The notes: generated by a model not told the origin, from the letters alone. A DNA stretch of 64,000 nucleotides from Bdellovibrionales bacterium (GCA_020850475.1 JADZEO010000082.1:42016-106015), one strand, 5' to 3'; counted from the stretch's first letter, positions 8,462 to 19,519 are shown. Translations and numbers: made by a program.

Positions 8462-11044
8462 TTGAAAAACGGACTTAAGGTCCTTCTGGTAGAGAGTAAA
8501 AAATCCCCGGTGGTGTCGGTTCAAATGTGGGTTAAGACCGGGAGTGCCGATGAACGCAAGGGCGAGGAGGGCATTAGCCACTTCATCGAGCACCTGTTGT
8601 TTAAGGGCACACGGAAATTTGGGGTTGGCGAAATCGCCGCTACCGTCGAGGGCTCCGGGGGTGAACTTAACGCCTATACCTCTTTTGATCAGACGGTCTT
8701 CTACGTCACGATATCAAAGGAATTTACCGACACGGCACTGGAAGTTATTTCAGACATGATGGGCTTTCCGCTTTTTGATCAAAAGGAAATCAATAACGAA
8801 AGAGAAGTCGTCATTGAAGAGATCAAGCGCGGACGGGACAACCCCCACCGCCAAGCCAGCCAACTCTTGTTTGGCCAGGCCTACAAAAAGCACCCCTATG
8901 GCTTGCCGGTCATTGGCTTTGATAAAGTGATTAAAAAAGTATCTCGCAAGACCTTGATCAACTACTACCAAAGTCGCTATGTCCCCCGGAACATGATGTT
9001 GATCGTGGTGGGAGACTTTGATGCGAGTGAAATGAAAGTCAAAGTTGAGAGTTATTTTGCCGAAATGAAAGACCTCAAGCTTCGACGAGTGGTACGCCCT
9101 CGCGAAGCCAAGCAGACCAAACCCAGAATCAAAGTGCTCAAAACGGCGTTCGAAGAGGCGCAGGTTAACATCGCCTGGAAGATTCCCAAGTTTGACCATC
9201 AAGATATTCCCGCCCTAGACGTTTTGGCGCTCATCTTGGGTCAAGGGGATAGCTCCCGTTTGATGCACCGACTACGCCTAGAAAAACCCTTGGTCAACAG
9301 CGTGTCGGCGAGCAGCTTTACCCCGTTTGACCCAGGATTTTTTGCGGTATCAATGTCTCTCGTCCGTGAAAATCTCGACACGGCCCTGCCGGTCTTGATT
9401 GAGGAACTCTATCAGGCGCTCGCGGTCCCGCCGCAGTCGGAGGAGTTAGCCAAGGCAGTAATGAACCTAGCAAGCGAAGAATTTTACTCAATGGAAACCG
9501 TCGACGGCATGGCGCGGACTTTTGGCTCTTACGAACATCACTTTGGTGACTACAAGTATTTCAACAAGATTATGAAAAAGGTCAATGGGCTAAAGCCCGC
9601 CGACATCGTGGCGGTGGCAAGAAAGTATTTGCGCCCGGAAACTATGACCGTCACGATGACCACTCCAAGGGGCGAGCGAGAGGCGGCGAAAATTCTTACG
9701 GCGGCGACCAAGAAATTCAGGGTCCCACCACCGGCCAAGAAGGGGAAGGCCGCCAAAAAGGCCAAGCCCAATCGACTCAAGTGGAAGCTGTCAACGCGAT
9801 CTGTGGGCGGAGATGACCGCCCGACTAAGGTGCCCCGCAAAGAGGGAGTTCTCATTTTGCGCGAGGCTCATGACACCCCGGTGATCAGTTTGCGTAGCGC
9901 CTTTCGCGGTGGCGTCCGTCAAGAAGGCCCGGGACAAGGTGGTCTAACCGAACTTTTGTCACGGGTGTGGGCGACAGAAACCAAGTCCTGGTCTGAAAGG
10001 CAGCTCTATCATGAGGTTGAAGCAATGGCCGCAAGTCTCTCGGCCTTTGGCGGACGCAACACGATTGGACTCACGCTGACGACCATTTCTGATCACACCG
10101 ACAAAGCCTTGGAGCTATTTCAGTCCGTTTTGCTGGAGCCCACGTTTAGTGCAGAAATCATTGAGCGCGAAAAGACCATCATGCTGGAGCAGCTCAAACA
10201 CCGCAACGACAACCCAGCGCAAGTGGCCGTGCTTAAGTTCATGCAAAAAATGTTTGGCGATCACCCCTACGGGCGCGATCCGATGGGCGATGAGAAGTCC
10301 CTTCGTGGCCTGGGGACCAAGGAGCTTTTTTCACATTACAACAAGATGGTGACCAGACAAAATTTTGTTGGCGTTTCCTCGGGCGACTTGAACCCCAAAC
10401 AACTCGGGCAAAAAATCGACGGCTTTCTCGGCCGGCTTTCCGCAGGTGAACGAATTCGCGACCACTTTGCTTTTGCGCCCCCGCAAGAAACGCTGCGCCT
10501 CTTTGAGGCCAACGAAAAAGAGCAAACCCACATTGTCTATGGCTTTCCTGGCCTCACCTTGACCGACCCACAGCGCTTTTCTCTTCAAGTGTTACAGTCA
10601 ATACTCGCCGGGCAGGGCGGGCGCTTGTTTATCGAGCTTCGCGATAAAGCCTCTCTGGCGTATTCGGTTGCGCCCCTCCGGATGGAAGGTCTCGACGGAG
10701 GATATTTTGCCGCCTACATTGGCTGTTCTCCTGAAAAGGGGGCGAAGGCCATCGCGATGATGGAAACTGAATTTAGCAAGTTGTGTGACAAAGAAGTCCC
10801 CGAGGCCGAACTGGAGCGAGCCCGCCGCTACTTGATCGGTCGTCACGACATCGACTTGCAGAGAAACACCGCCGTGAGTTCGTCGCTCTTGTTTGATGAG
10901 ATTTACGACATTGATTTTGTCGAAACCTATCGGTATGCCGAACGGATTCGCGCCGTTTCGGCCAAGGACGTGCGTAACCTCGCTCGCCAATTGCTTCAGC
11001 AAAAGTTTATCATTAGTGCCATTGGACGAGAGTGTCCCTGGTAA
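8444..11044 (+). CDS. Tandem-domain M16 (insulinase/pitrilysin family) zinc peptidase
   Basis: The 866 residues contain two M16 units joined by a Lys/Ala/Pro-rich linker near residues 425-450. The first unit has the inverted zinc motif HFIEH (46-50) and a downstream EREVVIEEI helix, so it should be catalytic. In the second unit the matching place reads GLTELLSR, without zinc ligands, as in the inactive half of other M16 pairs (PqqL or mitochondrial processing peptidase type). There is no signal peptide, so it is probably cytoplasmic. A GGAAGGT box lies ~9 nt before the ATG. It is alone on its strand; a 209-bp gap follows. Confidence 0.9.
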   Translation: MFKKFQLKNGLKVLLVESKKSPVVSVQMWVKTGSADERKGEEGISHFIEHLLFKGTRKFGVGEIAATVEGSGGELNAYTSFDQTVFYVTISKEFTDTALEVISDMMGFPLFDQKEINNEREVVIEEIKRGRDNPHRQASQLLFGQAYKKHPYGLPVIGFDKVIKKVSRKTLINYYQSRYVPRNMMLIVVGDFDASEMKVKVESYFAEMKDLKLRRVVRPREAKQTKPRIKVLKTAFEEAQVNIAWKIPKFDHQDIPALDVLALILGQGDSSRLMHRLRLEKPLVNSVSASSFTPFDPGFFAVSMSLVRENLDTALPVLIEELYQALAVPPQSEELAKAVMNLASEEFYSMETVDGMARTFGSYEHHFGDYKYFNKIMKKVNGLKPADIVAVARKYLRPETMTVTMTTPRGEREAAKILTAATKKFRVPPPAKKGKAAKKAKPNRLKWKLSTRSVGGDDRPTKVPRKEGVLILREAHDTPVISLRSAFRGGVRQEGPGQGGLTELLSRVWATETKSWSERQLYHEVEAMAASLSAFGGRNTIGLTLTTISDHTDKALELFQSVLLEPTFSAEIIEREKTIMLEQLKHRNDNPAQVAVLKFMQKMFGDHPYGRDPMGDEKSLRGLGTKELFSHYNKMVTRQNFVGVSSGDLNPKQLGQKIDGFLGRLSAGERIRDHFAFAPPQETLRLFEANEKEQTHIVYGFPGLTLTDPQRFSLQVLQSILAGQGGRLFIELRDKASLAYSVAPLRMEGLDGGYFAAYIGCSPEKGAKAIAMMETEFSKLCDKEVPEAELERARRYLIGRHDIDLQRNTAVSSSLLFDEIYDIDFVETYRYAERIRAVSAKDVRNLARQLLQQKFIISAIGRECPW

Positions 11045-11253
11045 CCCTATAACGCAAAATTATCTCAATGATAATCGGCGCCGATATCGAGGTTGGCGCC
11101 AGTCTCATTTTGAGTCGCAAAATAAGCCGAAAGCCCAGGGAAGTGTACAAACGCCTGGAAGATGCGACGAATTTGGTAAAATGAAAGGCGAGGAGATCCG
11201 AAAACTTATATGGGATACGAGACGGGTATTCCAATTGAGGAGGACCGCTGAGA

Positions 11254-11880
11254 ATGGGCGGACACGCCAAGAAACTGGTTCCAGATTTGGTCACCACGTC
11301 TAAAGAATATTTTGACGAGGCCGTAGGTTCGGCATTGCGGGAACGCAAAGTACAGACCACCATTCGAGTTAAGTCGTATTTGGTCGACTTGCTCGACTTC
11401 TATTTGTTTGCCGGAAATTTGTTTGAGGAATCGCCAGAAACCGGAAAGAAAAAAACCGAAACTTTGGCTGAAATGTATCTGCGCGCGGCAAACGCAGAGC
11501 CGACGTTGCGGGCGGAAATCCTTAAGCGGCTCGGAGATACCAGTCTGTATATTAGTGGTTTTTTTGGCGAGTCGCTCAAACGCAAAGTCGTCGACATTGA
11601 TTACTATGCGGAAATCGGCGGCTCTGCATATGGCAGCTTGGCGCAAATGATTTCTGATGATGCGGCCGCCCAGGTTTACTTGGATTTTTCAGGTCGCTTT
11701 TTAGATTATGTCGAGGTCTTGACTTACATTAGTGAGCGCTCATTTGTCGTAAGCCAAGACGATCTGCTGCGACTGTATGATCGGTATGTTCTGACCGGTT
11801 CTCCTCAGGCCCAGGAAGAGCTGAGCGCCAAGGGCTTGTTGGTGCCTACGCCATTCGCGAAAAAAGTAATCAAACAGTAA
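11254..11880 (+). CDS. Unrecognised conserved-looking protein upstream of tatA
   Basis: I do not recognise this 208-residue protein. It is mostly helical by composition, without signal peptide or transmembrane segments, and has several aromatic-rich stretches (for example VDLLDFYLFAGNLFEE near 50-65 and DYYAEIGGSAYGSL near 116-129). AGGAGG lies 10 nt before the ATG, longer than ideal but strong. Only 46 bp separate its stop from tatA, so it may be co-transcribed with tatA and tatC. Codon use looks like its neighbours. The upstream gap 11045-11253 shows a TAAAAT (11177-11182) as a weak -10 candidate. Confidence 0.75.
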   Translation: MGGHAKKLVPDLVTTSKEYFDEAVGSALRERKVQTTIRVKSYLVDLLDFYLFAGNLFEESPETGKKKTETLAEMYLRAANAEPTLRAEILKRLGDTSLYISGFFGESLKRKVVDIDYYAEIGGSAYGSLAQMISDDAAAQVYLDFSGRFLDYVEVLTYISERSFVVSQDDLLRLYDRYVLTGSPQAQEELSAKGLLVPTPFAKKVIKQ

Positions 11881-11926
11881 AAACTCCAAATAGCCGATAG
11901 GCTTTCTTTGAGATAGCATGGGCCCC

Positions 11927-12247
11927 ATGTTCAACATGGGTCTTTCCGAAATGATTATCCTAGCGGTTTTTGCTCTGCTAGTGATTGGTCCCAAGCAGTT
12001 GCCCGAAGTGGCTCGCGTTATTGGTCGCTTGCTCAATGACTTCAAGCGGGCGACGGGGGATCTGTCGACCACGATTGCCGACGTGAAGAACCAGGCAAAC
12101 TACCTAAAACAGAAGGCTGAGCAAACGTTGCGGGAAAAGGTGGAGGCGGAAAATCCGGCGTCGCCAGAACAGAGTCCATCGGCAGCGACGGAGCCGGCCG
12201 CAAAACCCACTCCAGACCCTGATTCCAAGAGTGAAGATCAAACATGA
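11927..12247 (+). CDS. tatA: Sec-independent translocase protein TatA/TatB
   Basis: A single N-terminal membrane helix (SEMIILAVFALLVIGP), the FG/GP hinge and an amphipathic helix (KQLPEVARVIGRLL) followed by a long, polar, Pro/Ala-rich tail identify a TatA-family protein. The start MFNMGLSEM was chosen because family members begin this way; an ATG nine bases upstream (11918) is also possible. It overlaps tatC by four bases. No separate tatB is seen, so this protein may serve both roles or another copy may exist elsewhere. Confidence 0.88.
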   Translation: MFNMGLSEMIILAVFALLVIGPKQLPEVARVIGRLLNDFKRATGDLSTTIADVKNQANYLKQKAEQTLREKVEAENPASPEQSPSAATEPAAKPTPDPDSKSEDQT

Positions 12248-13005
12248 ACGTTGAGAATGAGGGCGACAAAAGCATTACGCTAGTCGATCATTTGGCCGAA
12301 CTTAGAACGCGAATTTGGTGGTCAATGGTCGCGGTGTTTGTTGGCTTCATCGCGTGTTTTAACTTTAGCGAATTTCTTTTTGATATTGTTCGTCAGCCGA
12401 TCGCGCCCTACCTCAAGGCCACTGGTGGTCTCGTTTTTACGGCGCCGACGGACAAATTCATCGCGCACCTAAAAGTTTCATTCTTGGCGGGAACTATCGT
12501 TACCTGTCCCGTGTGGATGTATCATGTCTGGAAGTTTGTGTCCCCCGGTCTCTATGACAAGGAAAAAAAATACGCCGTCGCCTTTATTGGCTTTGGATCT
12601 TTACTCTTTATGATGGGTACGGCCTTTGTTTACTTTGCGGTGTTCCCGATGGCGTTTAAGTTTTTAATGACGTTTGGTGGGTCAACGGATACGCCAATGA
12701 TCACCATCGGCGAGTATTTGTCCTTTTTTGTTACGACAACGCTGGTGTTCGGGGTGGCCTTCGAAATGCCGGTCATACTCGCGATTCTTGGAATGACAGG
12801 ATTAATTTCGGCCGAATTTCTTTCGACCTATCGTCGTTATGCCTACGTGCTACTGGCGACAGCCTCAGCGGTTTTTACACCTCCAGATGCCCTGAGTATG
12901 ATTCTCATGTTGGCACCGATGCTGGTGCTTTATGAGCTGTCTGTGCTTCTGGTGAGATTTTTGGCGCCGAAGCCGGTGACCTTTGAATCGACAACTAAAG
13001 GGTGA
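12244..13005 (+). CDS. tatC: Twin-arginine translocase subunit TatC
   Basis: TatC recognises twin-arginine signal peptides of folded exported proteins. The 253 residues begin with the typical cytoplasmic [11 protein letters not shown] segment (~15-25) and contain six predicted membrane helices, with the conserved [12 protein letters not shown] stretch in the first half. Length is normal. The stop lies inside the end of the convergent mutase gene (11-bp overlap), so no intergenic terminator separates the two. Confidence 0.96.
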   Translation: MNVENEGDKSITLVDHLAELRTRIWWSMVAVFVGFIACFNFSEFLFDIVRQPIAPYLKATGGLVFTAPTDKFIAHLKVSFLAGTIVTCPVWMYHVWKFVSPGLYDKEKKYAVAFIGFGSLLFMMGTAFVYFAVFPMAFKFLMTFGGSTDTPMITIGEYLSFFVTTTLVFGVAFEMPVILAILGMTGLISAEFLSTYRRYAYVLLATASAVFTPPDALSMILMLAPMLVLYELSVLLVRFLAPKPVTFESTTKG

Positions 13006-14590
13006 TGGTTTCTTTATAACGCCCAAAAACCTGTCGAAGAGTATCTGAGATTTCCCCAAGGGTAACATGATGAGTAACGGCCTCGACGAACAGGGGCATA
13101 AGGTTGTCTTCCGTTTTGGCGGCATTCCTGAGCCGTTCCAACTGAGCCGCCACCACCTTGGCGTCGCGCGCCGCCTTAAAGCGTTTAAGCCGCTGAATTT
13201 GTTCGCTGGCGGCCGCCTCAGAAACTCTCAGGGTTTCAATGGGCTCACCTTCGTGTTGCACATAATCGTTCACGCCGACGATGATCTCTCGTTTAGCTTC
13301 AACGTCGAGCTGATATTGATAGGCGGAGTTTTGAATTTCGTTCTGAATCCAACCGCGCTCGATGCAGGCGACAACTCCGCCGAGACCCTCGATTCGAGCG
13401 ATGTAATCCGTCGCACGCTTCTCCAGGTCGTCAGTCAAAAATTCGACATAATCACTTCCGCCCATTGGATCGATGACATCCGACACGCCCGATTCGTTGG
13501 CAATTATCTGTTGAGTGCGCAAGGCAACAGTGGCGGCGCTTTCGGTTGGGAGCCCGAGGGCCTCATCCATGCTGTTGGTGTGCAGGCTTTGGGTTCCGCC
13601 AAGCACAGCCGCGAGGGCTTGCAGGGTTACGCGGACAATATTATTCGCGGGCTGCTGGGCGGTCAGCGTCACTCCAGCCGTCTGGGTGTGAAAGCGAAGC
13701 TTCATGGACTTAGGGTCTTTGGCGCCAAAGCGCGATTTCATAATTTGCGCCCACATTCGTCGGGCCGCCCGAAATTTTGCGATCTCTTCAAAAAAATTGT
13801 TGTGAACATTAAAGAAAAAGCTCAAGCGCCCGGCGAATTCATCAACATCGAGTCCGCGATCCACCGCCGCTTGGACGTAAGTGATGCCGTTGGCGAGAGT
13901 AAAGGCCAGCTCCTGGGCCGCCGTCGCGCCGGCCTCGCGAATGTGATACCCCGAGATGCTGATAGTGTTCCACTCAGGGATTTCTTGCCGGCAATAATCA
14001 AAAATGTCCGTAATAATTCGCATCGACGGTTTCGGCGGGAAAATATACGTTCCGCGTGCGATGTACTCCTTCAGGAGATCGTTCTGAATGGTGCCCCGGA
14101 GGTCCTTAAGCGCAATTCCGCGCTTGCGCGCCACGGCCGCATAAAAAGCCAACAAAATTCCGGCCGTCGAATTAATCGTCATCGAGGTCGAAATTTTTTC
14201 GAGTGGAAGATCTTTTAATAGAACCTCCATGTCCTCAAGAGAGGAAATCGCCACGCCGACTTTGCCCACCTCTCCGGTGGACATCAAGTGATCCGAGTCA
14301 TAGCCCATTTGAGTTGGCAAATCGAAGGCCACACTCAGGCCCGTCGTCCCTTTTTGTAAGAGTAGCTTGTAGCGCTGATTGCTCTCGGCCGCCGAGCCGA
14401 AACCCGCATACTGCCGCATGGTCCAGAGGCGGCCGCGGTACATTGTTTCTTGAACTCCGCGAGTAAAGGGAAACTCCCCGGGAGCAGAGTCGGCGACCTT
14501 AGGACTATCCGCGCGGGAATAAAAGGGCTGTAGATCTAGCCCGCTTGAGTTTTTAAACACCGGTTTTCGTTGGTCTGACTTCCCACTCAT
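12995..14590 (-). CDS. Methylmalonyl-CoA mutase, catalytic large subunit
   Basis: This 531-residue protein is the catalytic barrel of the B12-dependent acyl-CoA mutases, of the kind whose B12-binding subunit is encoded separately; no DxHxxG cobalamin domain is present. GYDSDH with Y97 and YHIREAG with R218 match the Tyr/Arg pair that marks methylmalonyl-CoA specificity rather than isobutyryl-CoA (inference from the known Y89/R207 of the Propionibacterium enzyme). It interconverts (R)-methylmalonyl-CoA and succinyl-CoA. Its ATG overlaps the BCCP stop. It is the last gene of the carboxylase set, which fits the propionyl-CoA route. Confidence 0.9.
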   Translation of the reverse strand: MSGKSDQRKPVFKNSSGLDLQPFYSRADSPKVADSAPGEFPFTRGVQETMYRGRLWTMRQYAGFGSAAESNQRYKLLLQKGTTGLSVAFDLPTQMGYDSDHLMSTGEVGKVGVAISSLEDMEVLLKDLPLEKISTSMTINSTAGILLAFYAAVARKRGIALKDLRGTIQNDLLKEYIARGTYIFPPKPSMRIITDIFDYCRQEIPEWNTISISGYHIREAGATAAQELAFTLANGITYVQAAVDRGLDVDEFAGRLSFFFNVHNNFFEEIAKFRAARRMWAQIMKSRFGAKDPKSMKLRFHTQTAGVTLTAQQPANNIVRVTLQALAAVLGGTQSLHTNSMDEALGLPTESAATVALRTQQIIANESGVSDVIDPMGGSDYVEFLTDDLEKRATDYIARIEGLGGVVACIERGWIQNEIQNSAYQYQLDVEAKREIIVGVNDYVQHEGEPIETLRVSEAAASEQIQRLKRFKAARDAKVVAAQLERLRNAAKTEDNLMPLFVEAVTHHVTLGEISDTLRQVFGRYKETITL

Positions 14591-15111
14591 GATTCGTAAC
14601 TGATGAGTACGGCCCCTGACTCAACCGCATCGCCTTCTTTGACGTGAATAGCGTGGATTTTTACATCTCTGGGGGCGCGCATCTCATTTTCCATCTTCAT
14701 TGCCTCCATGATGACGAGAGGCGTGTCGGCCGCCACTTCTTGGCCTGGCGTTACCAAGATCTTAACAATTTTGCCCGGCATACCGGAATCAAGTGAAGCT
14801 CCGCCGCCAAAGCCACCACCCTTTTTAAGGCTTTCATGCAGAATCTTTTCTTCGTTGTAGATGCGGACGGTGCGAAAGGAACCACGAGTATAGACCGTAT
14901 ACTCAGTGTCTTGGCCGGTCACATCGACGAGGTAAGAGCTGTTTTTGAAAATCAAACTGATGGCACCGTCAGCAGTGAGGTAATCCACCTTGGCGATCTC
15001 GTAGTTGATCCACTCCTGGTCTTCGGCCTTAAGCGAAACCTTCCAGGAGTTGCGAGTTTCGTTGACGTTGACTTGATATTTGATGCCGTTGGACTCCGCT
15101 TCAAAATACAT
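14587..15111 (-). CDS. Biotin carboxyl carrier protein of an acyl-CoA carboxylase
   Basis: The C-terminal ~75 residues form a biotinyl domain with the motif EAMKM (biotinylated K139). A Gly-rich hinge (~98-106) joins it to a ~95-residue N-terminal domain that resembles the BT region linking carrier and catalytic subunits in propionyl-CoA carboxylases. GAGGGTG precedes the ATG. It sits between the biotin carboxylase and the mutase gene with almost no spacing. Confidence 0.9.
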   Translation of the reverse strand: MYFEAESNGIKYQVNVNETRNSWKVSLKAEDQEWINYEIAKVDYLTADGAISLIFKNSSYLVDVTGQDTEYTVYTRGSFRTVRIYNEEKILHESLKKGGGFGGGASLDSGMPGKIVKILVTPGQEVAADTPLVIMEAMKMENEMRAPRDVKIHAIHVKEGDAVESGAVLISYES

Positions 15112-15113
15112 GA

Positions 15114-16616
15114 TTACACCCTCAGGCTGGTCTTGCGGCCGACATCTTTCCAGCGGCTCGCGAGGTTGAAGTTGCTGACGTCGCGAAGTTTACTGTCTTT
15201 GTAGGCGCTGATCGCCGCTGAAATCAAAAAGACGTGCTCATCAACAAACATAAAGAGCTGGCGCTGTTTCTTTCCTTTGATTTCTTGCTCAATAAATTGC
15301 GTGGTGTAAGAACCATCGAGAAACACCGGGTGTTCGAGGATATTTTTGTGTAACACTAAGTTACTCTTAACCCCGGTCAGCATTGTTTCAGCGAGCGCCC
15401 GCTTAAGGCGGTGAATGCACTCCTCGCGGGTGTGGCCCCAGACGATCAATTTGGCAATCATCGGGTCATAGTAGATCGGAATTTCATAACCGGGATAGGC
15501 ATAGCCATCCACGCGCACAAAAGGCCCTTGCGGGAGTCGGCAGCGCCGGATTTTTCCAGGGCTGGGAGTGAAATTCACCGGGTCTTCGGCACAAATCCGC
15601 AGCTCAATGGAATGACCCTTCTGGGTAATATCAGCCTGCTTAAAGGAAAGTTTGCGGCCGGCGGCGACAAACAGTTGCTCTTGAACGAGGTCCACTCCGG
15701 TCACCATCTCAGTGATCGGGTGCTCAACCTGCAAGCGCGTGTTCATCTCCATGAAGAAAAATTCTTTGGTCTTGTTGTCAAAAATAAATTCAATCGTGCC
15801 AGCGCCAACATAATCGATGGCCTTGGCCGCCTTGACTGCGACCCGTCCCATTTCTTCGCGTACCGCCTGGGGGACGGAGATACTTGGGCTCTCCTCCAGG
15901 ATCTTTTGATTGCGTCGCTGCATCGAGCATTCGCGCTCAAAAAGGTGAACGACATTGCCGTGCTTGTCGCCAAAAACTTGTATCTCAATGTGCTTAGGAT
16001 TTTGAATAAAGCGCTCGATGAACACCCGATCGTCGCCAAAATAATTGCGGCCCTCGGACTGACAGGTGCGAAAGGCGCTGGGCAGTTCGGAGGGCGAGAA
16101 CGCGACCCGAATGCCTTTGCCGCCGCCGCCCGCAGAAGCTTTAATCATGACGGGGTAGCCGATCCGCTCGGCTTCGTTTTGAGCGTGCTCAATGTCGCGA
16201 ATAATTCCGTCCGAGCCCGGCACGGTAGGAACCCCGGCGGCTTTCATCAGTTCGCGAGAAGAGAGCTTGTCCCCCATGGCGACGATGTTCTCCGGTGTTG
16301 GGCCTATGAAATTGATTCCAGCAGCTTCAACCCGGCGGGCGAAGTCGGCATTTTCGCTCATAAAACCATAGCCAGGATGAATGGCGTCGGCGCCGCATTC
16401 GCGGGCGACGGCCAAAATCTTATCGACGTTGAGATAGGACTCCTTGCTGGGGCCGGGGCCAATCATATAGGCGCGGTCGGCGAGCAGGACGTGAGCGCTA
16501 TTGCGGTCAACGTCGCTATAGACGGCAATCGTCTCGATGCCAAGCTCGCGACAGCAGCGAATCACGCGAATTGCAATTTCCCCTCGATTAGCAATTAAGA
16601 CACGCTTAAACAGCAC
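15114..16616 (-). CDS. Biotin carboxylase subunit of propionyl/acetyl-CoA carboxylase
   Basis: ATP-grasp enzyme that carboxylates biotin. It begins VLFKRVLIANRGEIA with a GTG start at 16616 that has AGGAGGT 4 nt upstream; a longer frame exists but reaches into the upstream gene and lacks family similarity. Conserved features include the glycine-rich ATP loop (KASAGGGGKGIR), the HIEIQVFGD segment, MEMNTRLQVEHPITE and the GYGFMSEN motif. About 500 residues, slightly longer than AccC because of a C-terminal extension of some 50 residues. It lies 13 bp after the carboxyltransferase gene. Confidence 0.93.
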   Translation of the reverse strand: MLFKRVLIANRGEIAIRVIRCCRELGIETIAVYSDVDRNSAHVLLADRAYMIGPGPSKESYLNVDKILAVARECGADAIHPGYGFMSENADFARRVEAAGINFIGPTPENIVAMGDKLSSRELMKAAGVPTVPGSDGIIRDIEHAQNEAERIGYPVMIKASAGGGGKGIRVAFSPSELPSAFRTCQSEGRNYFGDDRVFIERFIQNPKHIEIQVFGDKHGNVVHLFERECSMQRRNQKILEESPSISVPQAVREEMGRVAVKAAKAIDYVGAGTIEFIFDNKTKEFFFMEMNTRLQVEHPITEMVTGVDLVQEQLFVAAGRKLSFKQADITQKGHSIELRICAEDPVNFTPSPGKIRRCRLPQGPFVRVDGYAYPGYEIPIYYDPMIAKLIVWGHTREECIHRLKRALAETMLTGVKSNLVLHKNILEHPVFLDGSYTTQFIEQEIKGKKQRQLFMFVDEHVFLISAAISAYKDSKLRDVSNFNLASRWKDVGRKTSLRV

Positions 16617-16629
16617 ACCGACCTCCTGC

Positions 16630-18201
16630 TTATAACGGGATGTTGCCGTGTTTTTTCGGCGGGTTAGTATCGCGTTTATTTTTGAGCATCTCCAGCGAAT
16701 CAATGATGCGCTTACGGGTCATGGCCGGCTCAATCACTTCGTCCATATATCCGAGTTCCGCGGCCACGTAGGGATTGGCAAAAGCGTCTTCGTATTCCTT
16801 GGTGAGGCGAGCTTTTTCGGCAACAGGATTAGAGGCGCCAGTAATTTGTTGGCGGAAGATGATATTGACCGCGCCATCGGCACCCATGACGGCAATTTCG
16901 GCCGTGGGGTAGGCGAGGTTAACATCGCCCCGCAAATGTTTTGAGGACATCACACAGTAGGCGCCGCCATAAGACTTGCGAGTGACCACGGTGATTTTTG
17001 GAACCGTGGCTTCAGCGTAAGCATACAAAAGCTTAGCGCCGTGAGTGATGATACCGTTCCACTCTTGATCCGTGCCCGGCAAAAAGCCCGGCACATCGAC
17101 GAAGGTGACAATCGGAATGTTAAAGGCGTCGCAAAACCGGACAAAGCGCGCCGCTTTAATGCTGGCTTGAATGTTCAGGCAACCAGCCAAAATCTTAGGC
17201 TGATTGGCGACGATGCCGACACTGCGGCCGTTGTAACGGCCAAAGCCAACGAGGATGTTTTGGGCGAAATGCTTGTGAATTTCTAGGAAGTAACCCTCAT
17301 CAACGGTCTTTTGAATCACGTCCAGCATGTCATAGGGTTTTTTGGGGCTGTCGGGAATCAAGGTGTTCAGCGACTCGTCAATGCGGTCCGGGCGGTCGTT
17401 GGTGGGGATAATCGGAGCATCGTCGAGATTGTTGAGCGGCAAAAAGTTCAAAAGTTCGCGAATCATCAGCATGCAATGGCGATCATCTTCCGTTGCAAAG
17501 TGGGCCACGCCGGACTTTTGCGCATGCGTGACCGCTCCACCGAGCTGCTCTTTGGTCACGTCTTCGTGAGTGACGGCCTTGATCACATCTGGGCCCGTCA
17601 CGAACATGTAGCTCGACTCTTTTACCATGAAAATAAAGTCCGTGAGACTGGGGCTATACACCGCGCCACCCGCGCAGGGACCCATAATGGCGCTTATTTG
17701 CGGAACTACGCCCGAGGTCGTTACGTTACGCAAAAAGATATCGGCGTAACCGCCGAGGGCTTCGACGCCCTCTTGAATGCGCGCACCACCGGAGTCGTTG
17801 ATGCCGATGAGAGGGGCGCCGGTTTTAACGGCCAGATCCATAATCTTACAAATCTTGTTGGCTTGAGTGCGCGACATACTGCCGCCAAACACCGTGAAGT
17901 CTTGGCTATAGACATACACGAGCTTGCCGTTGACCCGACCGTAGCCCGTGATGACGCCGTCGCCGGGAACTTTTTTATCACCCATGCCGAAGTTGCTACA
18001 GCGATGGGCGACAAAGCGATCCACCTCAACAAAGCTGCCAGGATCGAGGAGGACATCAAGCCGCTCGCGCGCCGTCAGTCGGCCGCCCTCTTTGTGTTTG
18101 ACAATTCGGGCTTCGCCGCCGCCCTGAAGGGCAGCATCGTTTTTGGTTTCAAGCTGTCGCAAGCGATCAGCCGTTAACGAACTCACTTCCACGTGTTCCA
18201 T
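16630..18201 (-). CDS. Propionyl-CoA carboxylase-type carboxyltransferase (beta) subunit
   Basis: The 523-residue protein has both halves of the carboxyltransferase crotonase fold ([19 protein letters not shown] near the start; [40 protein letters not shown]-type region written here as [16 protein letters not shown]). It transfers the carboxyl group to propionyl-CoA or a related acyl-CoA. The ATG at 18201 follows GGGGGAG; a TTG one codon upstream is less likely. It starts 15 bp after the asnS stop and is followed by BC, BCCP and the mutase. Confidence 0.93.
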   Translation of the reverse strand: MEHVEVSSLTADRLRQLETKNDAALQGGGEARIVKHKEGGRLTARERLDVLLDPGSFVEVDRFVAHRCSNFGMGDKKVPGDGVITGYGRVNGKLVYVYSQDFTVFGGSMSRTQANKICKIMDLAVKTGAPLIGINDSGGARIQEGVEALGGYADIFLRNVTTSGVVPQISAIMGPCAGGAVYSPSLTDFIFMVKESSYMFVTGPDVIKAVTHEDVTKEQLGGAVTHAQKSGVAHFATEDDRHCMLMIRELLNFLPLNNLDDAPIIPTNDRPDRIDESLNTLIPDSPKKPYDMLDVIQKTVDEGYFLEIHKHFAQNILVGFGRYNGRSVGIVANQPKILAGCLNIQASIKAARFVRFCDAFNIPIVTFVDVPGFLPGTDQEWNGIITHGAKLLYAYAEATVPKITVVTRKSYGGAYCVMSSKHLRGDVNLAYPTAEIAVMGADGAVNIIFRQQITGASNPVAEKARLTKEYEDAFANPYVAAELGYMDEVIEPAMTRKRIIDSLEMLKNKRDTNPPKKHGNIPL

Positions 18202-18216
18202 CAAGTACTCCCCCTC

Positions 18217-19506
18217 TTATGGATAGTGGCGACCATACATGCGTGGGAACGGAATGGTCTCGCGAACGTGACCCAAGCCGCAGATCCAAGAAACGGTCCG
18301 CTCCACACCTAAACCAAAGCCGGCATGCTGAAAGCTGCCATAGCGTCTTAGGTCTAGATACCAAGCAAAATCTTCTTCTCGTAATTTGTGTTCTTTGATT
18401 TTTTCACGAAGGATCTGCAAGCTCTCTTCGCGCTGACCCCCGCCGATAATTTCTCCGTACCCTTCGGTCGCCAGCAAGTCGCAACTCATGCTTGAGCCAG
18501 GCTCCTTGGGGTCTTCCTTCATGTAAAAGGCTTTGATCGCCGAAGGATAGTGATGAACAAAAACCGGCTTATCAAACTTTGAACTGATGATGGTTTCGTC
18601 AGTGCCCCCAAAGTCATCACCAATGACAAAATCAGGATTTTCTTTTTTAATAATCTGCGAAGCCTCACCGTAGTGGAGGCGCGGAAAGGGCGCCAAGACG
18701 TTGGCGAGTCCAGAGGTGTTGCGCTCTAAGGCCGCTAGCTCAGCCGCGCAGTTCTTGATGGTGCGCTGAACTACGTATTCGACGAATTGTTCGGCCAGCT
18801 CCATGTTGTCGTAAAGATCGTTAAAGGCCACCTCGGGTTCGACCATCCAAAACTCAATCAAGTGGCGACGAGTTTTTGACTTCTCTGCGCGAAAGGTCGG
18901 CCCAAAACAATAGACCTTGCCAAACGCTGCGGCGGTGGCCTCCATGTAAAGCTGCCCGCTCTGCGAGAGGTAGGCCTTTTCATCGAAATATTGAGTTTCA
19001 AAAAGCGTGGAGGTGCCCTCGCAAGCGCTCGGAGTAAAAATGGGCGCGTCGGTGAGCGTAAAGCCGCGGCCATCAAAAAAATCGCGGATGGCGCGAATCA
19101 CCTCTGCACGAACCCTCAGCACGGCGTGCTGGCTTTTTGAGCGAATCCACAAATGACGATGTGACATTAAGAAGTCGGGGCCGTGTTCTTTGGGAGAAAG
19201 CGGGTAGTCCACCGACGGGGCGGTAATTTCTAAGGAGAGGCCCCCGAGCTCAAATCCCCCGGGGCTGCGCTTCTCTTCTCTCACCTTGCCAGTTACGCGA
19301 ACACAAGCCTCTTGGGTAAGCTGCGGAAAGACGTCAAGCGCTGCCGGCTCGCATTCGCCGGTAAAATAGACGCACTGGCAAAGGCCGGTGCCATCCCTCA
19401 ACAGCAGGAACTTGATCTTGCCGGAGGAACGAGAATTAAAAACCCAACCGCGCAGCTCGACGGTTTGACCAACATGGTCCTTAAGATCAGAAATAAACAC
19501 TCTCAT
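18217..19506 (-). CDS. asnS: Asparaginyl-tRNA synthetase
   Basis: Class IIb synthetase charging tRNA-Asn. It has the N-terminal anticodon-binding OB fold (~1-105), then the catalytic domain with motif 2 ([21 protein letters not shown]) and motif 3 near the end ([15 protein letters not shown]). 429 residues from the ATG at 19506, which begins MRVFISDL; a TTG 13 codons upstream is open but adds no family-like sequence. No Shine-Dalgarno is seen; a TATAGA box lies 13 nt upstream. It leads into the carboxylase genes with a 15-bp gap. Confidence 0.93.
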   Translation of the reverse strand: MRVFISDLKDHVGQTVELRGWVFNSRSSGKIKFLLLRDGTGLCQCVYFTGECEPAALDVFPQLTQEACVRVTGKVREEKRSPGGFELGGLSLEITAPSVDYPLSPKEHGPDFLMSHRHLWIRSKSQHAVLRVRAEVIRAIRDFFDGRGFTLTDAPIFTPSACEGTSTLFETQYFDEKAYLSQSGQLYMEATAAAFGKVYCFGPTFRAEKSKTRRHLIEFWMVEPEVAFNDLYDNMELAEQFVEYVVQRTIKNCAAELAALERNTSGLANVLAPFPRLHYGEASQIIKKENPDFVIGDDFGGTDETIISSKFDKPVFVHHYPSAIKAFYMKEDPKEPGSSMSCDLLATEGYGEIIGGGQREESLQILREKIKEHKLREEDFAWYLDLRRYGSFQHAGFGLGVERTVSWICGLGHVRETIPFPRMYGRHYP

Positions 19507-19519
19507 AAGCGCCAACCAC

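Noticed and set aside
13067..14218. Open frame of 383 codons opposite the mutase gene
   Set aside because: Antisense shadow of a conserved enzyme with low-complexity translation and no start signal.
15411..16598. Long open frame (395 codons) on the plus strand opposite the biotin carboxylase gene
   Set aside because: It is antisense to a clear biotin carboxylase, has no ribosome site and no recognisable domain; GC-rich codon patterns create such frames.
17311..18177. Open frame of 288 codons opposite the carboxyltransferase gene
   Set aside because: Shadow frame without ribosome site or motifs.
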